DNA of 39,989 nucleotides. Source: Fervidobacterium thailandense. Lineage in GTDB: Bacteria; Thermotogota; Thermotogae; Thermotogales; Fervidobacteriaceae. Below the pieces are notes generated by a model. That model was given only the letters and a program-made list of their open reading frames with translations, was not told where the DNA came from and ran no database searches. Position 1 is the first letter of the stretch. Each line of letters begins with the position of its first letter. The translations under genes and the position numbers were made by a program. The stretch lies in contig NZ_LWAF01000014.1 of the NCBI RefSeq assembly GCF_001719065.1, forward strand, positions 1 to 39,989, written 5' to 3'. Positions 35,545-39,989 of this stretch are shown here, piece by piece.

Positions 35545-35604
35545 TATCACTCCTTATCATAATTTATCACTTTTTATCAGTTTCAATCAAAATATATCAC
35601 TCAA
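35545..35604 (-). promoter_or_regulatory. Six tandem 10-bp operator-like units before the fructose PTS operon
   Basis: On the plus strand TATCAC, TATCAT, TATCAC, TATCAG, AATCAA and TATCAC start at 35545, 35555, 35565, 35575, 35585 and 35595, exactly one helical turn apart; on the coding strand each reads GTGATA or a variant. The array covers the ptsH ribosome site and the expected promoter region. Tandem direct repeats are typical DeoR-family operators, so FruR is the expected ligand. Confidence 0.7.
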
Positions 35605-35904
35605 TGTACAAATCACCGAAATCCGTTAAACTTTTATTTTTTGAGATAAACAGCATTCTCGACCGTGATACTGCTCTGTTCTTTCTTGGATGCTTCATTT
35701 CTCGAAAAAGCTTGTGGTTTTCTGTCGAAGGTGGTAGAAACGAACTGTATAGAGGCGATTAAATGGGATAGAAAGAAAAATGGTTCATTAAACAGTGCTT
35801 ATTACGTGAAACTATTCACAATAAATCGTGACTGTCCAGCCTTTCGGCGTTACAATATAACGTGAAAAATATCACTAAAACGAATAAGCCTGGAGGTGCT
35901 CCAC
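35605..35904. other. Divergent intergenic region between the PTS and acyl-CoA dehydrogenase operons
   Basis: The short open frames here look non-coding. A promoter for the plus-strand operon is at 35828-35856. An isolated ATATCACT lies at about 35869-35875, out of register with the operator array. Nothing else is recognised. Confidence 0.5.
35828..35856 (+). promoter_or_regulatory. Promoter for the acd-etfBA operon
   Basis: GTGACT (35828-35833) and TACAAT (35851-35856) are 17 bases apart, about 50 bases before the acyl-CoA dehydrogenase start. Confidence 0.5.
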
Positions 35905-37050
35905 GTGGATTACTTGTTAACCAAGGAACAGCTTCTTGCAAGGAAGTTTTTTAAGGAATTCGTGGAAAAGGAAATAAAACCGATTGCTGCGGAAATAGAC
36001 GAGAATGAAACGTTCCCACACGATACAGTTAGGAAAATGGGTAAACTTGGATTTTTCGGAATTCCGTTTCCGAGGGAAGTTGGAGGTGTTGGCGGGGACT
36101 ATTTAACCTACATAATGGCCGTTGAAGAAATTGCTAAGGCATGTGCCTCAACTGCCATAATTCTTTCGGCGCACGTTTCGTTGTGTTGCTGGCCGATTTT
36201 TGCTTTCGGCACCGATGAGCAGAAGAGAAAGTACCTTCCAAAGCTCCTCACCGGGGAGAGTTTGGGAGCGTTCGCACTAACCGAACCAAACGCGGGAAGT
36301 GATGCTGGAAACCAGCAAACAACGGCAAAGCTCGTTGGAGATGCCTACATACTGAACGGAACAAAGGTTTTTATAACAAACGGTGGGGTTGCCGATGTGT
36401 TCATCGTTTTTGCGTCAACCGACAAATCCAAAGGTGCTAAGGGTATTAGTGCGTTCATCGTTGAAAGGGGATTTGAGGGTTTTTCAATAGGCAAGGTGGA
36501 AAGGAAGATGGGAATCAGAGGTTCATCCACCGCCGAGTTGATCTTCGAAGATTGTGTTGTTCCCAAGGAGAACTTGCTTGGAACCGAGGGAAGTGGGTTT
36601 AAGATTGCTTTGCAAACCCTCGACGGCGGACGCATTGGTGTCGGAGCACAGGCACTGGGAATTGCCGAAGGCGCTATCGCTGAGGCAGTTAAGTATGTAA
36701 AAGAGCGGCGTCAGTTCGGAAAGCCCATCGGATCGTTCCAGGGGATTCAGTGGTACCTGGCAGATATGATTACGAAAGTCGAGGCTGCAAGATTGTTGGT
36801 ATACAATGCGGCGATAAAAAAAGAAAAAGGAATCCTCAAAAGCTCAGATGCCGCAATGGCCAAGAAATTTGCATCCGATGTTGCGATGGAAGTCACCACA
36901 CAAGTGGTCCAGATTTTCGGTGGTTATGGTTATTCGCGCGAGTATCCAGTTGAACGAATGATGAGGGATGCAAAGATAACCCAAATTTACGAAGGAACAA
37001 ACGAGATCCAAAGGATCGTTATCGCATCCGATTTCCTGGGAAAAATATGA
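35905..37050 (+). CDS. Short-chain acyl-CoA dehydrogenase (butyryl-CoA dehydrogenase-like)
   Basis: This 381-residue FAD enzyme interconverts acyl-CoA and enoyl-CoA. Family signatures are ALTEPNAGSDAGNQQT, GTKVFITNGG, ERRQFGKPIGSFQGIQW and the C-terminal GGYGYSREYPVERMMRDAKI with QIYEGTNEIQR. The last contains the catalytic Glu position of short-chain members. GTG 35905 was chosen because GGAGGT ends seven bases upstream. EtfB and EtfA follow, so electrons pass through ETF. In an anaerobe this fits a Bcd-EtfAB crotonyl-CoA reducing, bifurcating complex, but the acyl substrate is inferred. Confidence 0.9.
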   Translation: MDYLLTKEQLLARKFFKEFVEKEIKPIAAEIDENETFPHDTVRKMGKLGFFGIPFPREVGGVGGDYLTYIMAVEEIAKACASTAIILSAHVSLCCWPIFAFGTDEQKRKYLPKLLTGESLGAFALTEPNAGSDAGNQQTTAKLVGDAYILNGTKVFITNGGVADVFIVFASTDKSKGAKGISAFIVERGFEGFSIGKVERKMGIRGSSTAELIFEDCVVPKENLLGTEGSGFKIALQTLDGGRIGVGAQALGIAEGAIAEAVKYVKERRQFGKPIGSFQGIQWYLADMITKVEAARLLVYNAAIKKEKGILKSSDAAMAKKFASDVAMEVTTQVVQIFGGYGYSREYPVERMMRDAKITQIYEGTNEIQRIVIASDFLGKI

Positions 37051-37084
37051 TAGTTCTCGGAAAGGTTAAGGAGGTTAACGTTTT

Positions 37085-37861
37085 ATGGAAATAATCGTTT
37101 TCGCGAAGCAGGTTCCTGACACAACCGAGATCAAGGTCGATCCCGTAAAGGGTACGTTGATACGTGATGGGGTACCATCTATAATGAACCCGGAGGATAA
37201 GAACGCTCTCGAGTTGGCGCTGACTTTGAAAGACAATTTCGGCGCGAAAGTCAAAGTAGTTACGATGGGACCACCCCCAGCTGAAGAAATCCTGCGAGAA
37301 GCGTACGCAATGGGTGCCGATGAGTGTTATTTGGTTACAGACCCGCTTTTTGCGGGAGCGGATACCTGGGTAACGAGTCTCATACTTTCGAGAGTCGCAA
37401 AAACAATAGGGTTCGACGTGATACTCTGCGGACGTCAAGCGATCGACGGGGATACGGCACAAGTTGGGATGGAAATTGCCGAGCATCTCGGTATTCCGGT
37501 TGTAGCTTACGCTGTTGAAGTATCCTACAACGGTGAGTATTTTAAGGTGAAGCGCGAACTTGACGATGTTTACGAAGTGATACTCGTAAAACCACCGTGC
37601 TTGATTACGTGTACTCGAGACTTGAACGCACCAAGGTACATGAATCTGTACGGTATCTTCGAAGCGTTCAAAAAGGAAATAAAGGTCATCAACAACGACA
37701 TTCTGAAATTCGAAAAGACCGAGGTGGGACTTATCGGTTCACCAACGAAGGTAAGACGAACGTTCACAAAAGGACCAAAAGGAGAAGGTAGAGTTTTCCA
37801 GGGAAACTTGGATGAAGCTGTTGACGAGTTCTTGAGAATCGTAGAGAAGGTCAGAGCTTAG
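37085..37861 (+). CDS. etfB: Electron transfer flavoprotein beta subunit, bifurcating type
   Basis: This 258-residue EtfB has FAKQVPDTTEIKVDP, NPEDKNALELAL, VTMGPPPAEEILREAYAMGAD, DPLFAGADTWVTS and GRQAIDGDTAQVGMEIAEHL. These match EtfB of clostridial electron-bifurcating Etf-Bcd complexes rather than the plain respiratory type. It should bind the flavin that accepts NADH electrons and splits them between ferredoxin and the dehydrogenase. AAGGAGG precedes ATG 37085, 34 bases after the dehydrogenase stop. Confidence 0.92.
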   Translation: MEIIVFAKQVPDTTEIKVDPVKGTLIRDGVPSIMNPEDKNALELALTLKDNFGAKVKVVTMGPPPAEEILREAYAMGADECYLVTDPLFAGADTWVTSLILSRVAKTIGFDVILCGRQAIDGDTAQVGMEIAEHLGIPVVAYAVEVSYNGEYFKVKRELDDVYEVILVKPPCLITCTRDLNAPRYMNLYGIFEAFKKEIKVINNDILKFEKTEVGLIGSPTKVRRTFTKGPKGEGRVFQGNLDEAVDEFLRIVEKVRA

Positions 37862-37880
37862 GTCGGGAGTGTGATGGCAA

Positions 37881-38900
37881 ATGGTGATGGTGTTCTGCCA
37901 ACAAGCTAATGGTGAACTCCACAAAGTAGGACTTGAATTGGTTGGTAAAGCTTCAGAGTTGGGTAGAGATCTCAACGCTCCAGTAACCGCAGTAATTCTG
38001 GGAAACGACATCCGACACCTTGCACCGATACTTATCCAGCACGGTGCTGATAGAGTGATCATCGTCGAGCATCCGTTGCTGGAGGCGTACAATGTTGACT
38101 TACACACAAAAGCGCTGTTCGAAGTAATCGAACACGAGCGTCCGGAAATACTTTTACTTGGTGCGACGCAACTTGGTCGGGAACTTGCTCCAAGACTTGC
38201 GGCGCGCCTGAAGACAGGTTTGACAGCCGATTGTACAAATCTTGAAATTGATCCAGAGACGAAGCTGTTGTTAATGACAAGGCCGGCGTTCAGCGGTAAT
38301 CTCATGGCCACGATCGTATGCCCAAGCCACAGACCTCAAATGGCAACGGTTCGACCCGGTGTTTTCCCGATACCGACTCCGAATCCACAGAGACACGGTG
38401 AAATAGTTGAGTTCAAGGTCAGAATCTCACTCGAGGATACATTGCTGAAACTTGAAGATGTTATCCTCAAGGTGAAAAGGGACGCGGACATCTCAAACGC
38501 AAAGATCATAGTTGCTGGAGGCCGTGGTATAGGTTCAAAAGATGGTTTTGAAACGTTGAAAGAACTTGCCGAGCTTCTTGGGGGAACAGTAGCAGGCTCA
38601 CGCGCTGCAGTTGAAAATGGTTGGATCGAACGTGATAGACAGGTAGGTCAGACCGGAAAGACCGTTAGGCCAAAACTGTACATTGCGGTTGGGATTTCAG
38701 GGGCGATTCAGCACTTAGCTGGGATGCAAGATAGTGAATTTATTGTAGCAATAAACAAAGATCCAGATGCACCGATAATGAAAATTGCCGATTTGGGAAT
38801 AGTTGGTGATTGGAAACAAGTCGTTCCAAGGCTCATCAAGTCTCTGAGGAAATTAACTGACAGACAACTAACCGAAGAATCGGTGAGTTTGATCAGCTAA
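37881..38900 (+). CDS. etfA: Electron transfer flavoprotein alpha subunit
   Basis: This 339-residue EtfA has an N-terminal domain with LLGATQLGRELAPRLAARLKTGLTADCT and a C-terminal FAD domain: VAGGRGIGSKDGFETLKELA, GSRAAVENGW, RQVGQTGKTVRPKLYIAVGISGAIQHLAGM and INKDPDAPIMKIADLGIVGD. The motif set is complete. ATG 37881 lies 19 bases after the etfB stop with GGGAG upstream. A strong terminator closes the operon. Confidence 0.94.
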   Translation: MVMVFCQQANGELHKVGLELVGKASELGRDLNAPVTAVILGNDIRHLAPILIQHGADRVIIVEHPLLEAYNVDLHTKALFEVIEHERPEILLLGATQLGRELAPRLAARLKTGLTADCTNLEIDPETKLLLMTRPAFSGNLMATIVCPSHRPQMATVRPGVFPIPTPNPQRHGEIVEFKVRISLEDTLLKLEDVILKVKRDADISNAKIIVAGGRGIGSKDGFETLKELAELLGGTVAGSRAAVENGWIERDRQVGQTGKTVRPKLYIAVGISGAIQHLAGMQDSEFIVAINKDPDAPIMKIADLGIVGDWKQVVPRLIKSLRKLTDRQLTEESVSLIS

Positions 38901-38923
38901 CCCACTCATTGCTTTACTAATCC

Positions 38924-38959
38924 AAAAAAGGCCCACCTTGCCAGGTGGGGCCTTTTTTT
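38924..38959 (+). terminator. Intrinsic terminator after etfA (probably bidirectional)
   Basis: A GGCC-C-ACCT/AGGTG-GGGCC stem with a TGCC loop has six A before it and seven T after it, so it can also stop minus-strand transcripts arriving from the PQQ pseudogene. Confidence 0.9.
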
Positions 38960-38966
38960 AGTTTCA

Positions 38967-39440
38967 TCATTCGCTGTTGGTGTTTCGTCGATTTCGACCA
39001 AACATGGGCCACGGGGCCTTGGCAACTTGATCGTTCGTTTGGATAGCAAGTGCAACGCCGAACGACGAAATTGCGTAGATTATCCCGTTTTCACCCATGA
39101 CTAACGGTCGGTTTATTGGTACCTTCGTTTCGACCTTGTACTTGACTTTTCCGTTCTCAATACCGTAAAGCCAGCCATGCGCTCCGATGTAACATAACCA
39201 ATTGCAGAGAAAATTTCAACACTTTCTCTTGGATACTGCAACGCATACAGTGGTGTCAAAGGACAAGGGATCTTATTAGTTTCGTGTTGTTTTTCTCTAA
39301 GGACAGCATCCAATCCTCTGCTGATAAAAAGTTCGGGAAAAGAATAGCTTGTTTCGTTACCGAATACGATGGCTGGATCGACTATCGGTTTCGTCAATTA
39401 CTTTAACCCTGGGGTAACCACAAGCGATGCAAAAAAGTTT
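38967..39440 (-). pseudogene. PQQ-like beta-propeller protein, C-terminal remnant
   Basis: On the minus strand three frames together give the end of a PQQ-repeat propeller: VKVIDET; then KPIVDPAIVFGNETSYSF to SAIGYV; then GAHGWLYGIENGK, PLVMGENGIIYAIS and a closing APWPMFGRNRRNTN before a stop at 38967-38969. The PWPMFxxNxxxT ending is characteristic of these proteins. Frame breaks occur near 39190 and 39398-39402, and the N-terminal blades and signal peptide are missing. The original role was probably an envelope or periplasmic scaffold. Confidence 0.75.
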
Positions 39441-39614
39441 CTATCTTGTATTTTCTTCAACCCATGCTGTATCTTCCGTTAAAGAACTGAGTCTGAAAAT
39501 GGGAATTTAGGATACTTGCAAGACTGTCAAGTACTTCAGCATGCTTTATTATGTTACTATATACAAAATTAAACTAAAAGCAACTTAAAACATTATATAA
39601 TTCATGTTCACGTC
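39441..39614. other. AT-rich sequence upstream of the Fur-type promoter
   Basis: No gene or RNA is recognised; this is probably decayed sequence from the pseudogene 5' region. Confidence 0.4.
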
Positions 39615-39671
39615 TTGACTTCTTGAATATACCGTGATATACTACAATTGCAATTGAGACTCATTCTCAAT
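39615..39671 (+). promoter_or_regulatory. Promoter with Fur-type box but no gene behind it
   Basis: TTGACT (39615-39620), 17 bases, TATACT (39638-39643). Just after the expected start of transcription is an inverted repeat ATTGAGA (39653-39659), CTCAT, TCTCAAT (39665-39671), a near-perfect 7-1-7 Fur/Zur/PerR-type site. Downstream lies only repeat copy B in the opposite direction. Confidence 0.6.
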
Positions 39672-39709
39672 AAGATGATTTAAAATAAAAGTTTCACGAA
39701 AAAATAGCC

Positions 39710-39889
39710 TTACGATACAAAGAGTTTGTTCAACGATATGATTAAGGCATGATTAAGGTACGACATTAAGGGATATGCTGCTCGGTCTTCGAAATCTCCT
39801 TTGGCACTCAAAAATGCTGTTTTTCTCAGTTCACCAAAACATTGCTCCCACTGTTCCCGCAGCTCACTTACTTTGTATTCCGTTTTCAT
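39710..39889 (-). CDS. Small 59-residue protein, intact member of the repeat family (copy B)
   Basis: ATG 39889 to TAA 39710 gives an uninterrupted 59-residue frame starting MKTEYKVSELREQWEQCFGE, with a charged middle (KGDFEDRAAYP) and a hydrophobic end (LNHALIISLNKLFVS). It is predicted mostly helical. I recognise no domain. It is the only copy of the family without stops. It follows the end of another frame by 21 bases, and that spacer is conserved in copy A, so the two are a gene pair. A toxin-antitoxin or defence role is only speculation. Confidence 0.5.
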   Translation of the reverse strand: MKTEYKVSELREQWEQCFGELRKTAFLSAKGDFEDRAAYPLMSYLNHALIISLNKLFVS

Positions 39890-39910
39890 TTACTCAACAC
39901 GCTCCACAAC

Positions 39911-39989
39911 TCAACCAAACGCAAATAGCTCTTCAAACTGATTCACCAGGTACTCCACCAGCTGCCTTTGTATCTTCACCCAGTCTCCC
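39911..39989 (-). CDS. C-terminal end of the partner gene of copy B (partial)
   Basis: The frame entering from the window edge ends VEYLVNQFEELFAFG-stop at 39913-39911 (about 25 residues visible). The same ending is kept at 1-39 in copy A. It is helical and acidic; the protein it belongs to lies outside the window and is not recognised. Confidence 0.5.
   Translation of the reverse strand, partial: GDWVKIQRQLVEYLVNQFEELFAFG

Noticed and set aside
35665-35865. 66-codon plus-strand frame between the PTS and acd operons
   Set aside because: There is no ribosome site, it overlaps the acd promoter, and no family is recognised.
37739-38311. 190-codon minus-strand open frame over etfB/etfA
   Set aside because: It spans two genuine genes in antisense and has a Ser/Arg-rich low-information translation.

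Overview
The window looks like a chromosomal piece of an anaerobic, fermentative thermophile of the Thermotogota, most like the Fervidobacterium/Thermosipho lineage. This is inferred from gene content and protein character (a NagA + SIS-type GlcN6P deaminase pair, PQQ-propeller and small outer-envelope proteins, bifurcating-type EtfBA with an acyl-CoA dehydrogenase, tightly overlapping genes). No rRNA or tRNA is present to confirm it. Most of the window is ordinary housekeeping and sugar metabolism. The unusual material is an insertion sequence, two AT-rich decayed zones, and a degenerate small-ORF repeat found four times.

Layout. 1-442: a degenerate repeat copy, then a promoter. 443-8128 (+): one closely packed run: CDF zinc exporter, HAD phosphatase, metallo-hydrolase, glycogen synthase, GalT, Mrp-type ATPase, YaaR-like protein, UppP and a secreted protein. 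8148-16952 (-): DUF3783 protein, UV-damage endonuclease, a Rieske oxygenase and an AddAB-type helicase-nuclease pair. 17115-20174 (-): a membrane-lipid operon of glycosyltransferase, PlsY, TPR protein and ICMT-like methyltransferase. 20305-23227 (+): a drug-efflux MFS gene split by a 1,768-bp IS200/IS605 element. The element has a frameshifted tnpA and an intact tnpB. Removing it between TTAC and TCAA restores a 384-codon reading frame exactly. 23219-27630: photolyase, SagB-type nitroreductase and the GlcNAc-6-P pair NagA/NagB-II.

27631-29779 is a decayed zone. It holds two direct copies of the small-ORF repeat, a Mrr nuclease fragment and a consensus promoter with no gene behind it. 29780-35542 carries a small envelope protein and a complete overlapping fructose PTS operon (HPr, EI, EIIA, DeoR regulator, FruK, EIIBC). 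The HPr has Asn at position 46, and the operon is preceded by six tandem 10-bp operator-like units. 35905-38900 (+): acyl-CoA dehydrogenase and EtfB/EtfA. 38967-39989: a PQQ-propeller pseudogene, a Fur-box-like promoter with no gene, and the best-preserved repeat copy, lying inverted relative to the one at position 1.

Together the genes describe a saccharolytic anaerobe. It imports fructose by PTS, handles GlcNAc-6-P and galactose, stores glycogen, carries a flavin-based electron-bifurcation module, and has two independent UV-repair enzymes. The least explained items are the four-copy small-ORF family, the TnpB element with an altered RuvC-II site, and the two gene-less promoters.
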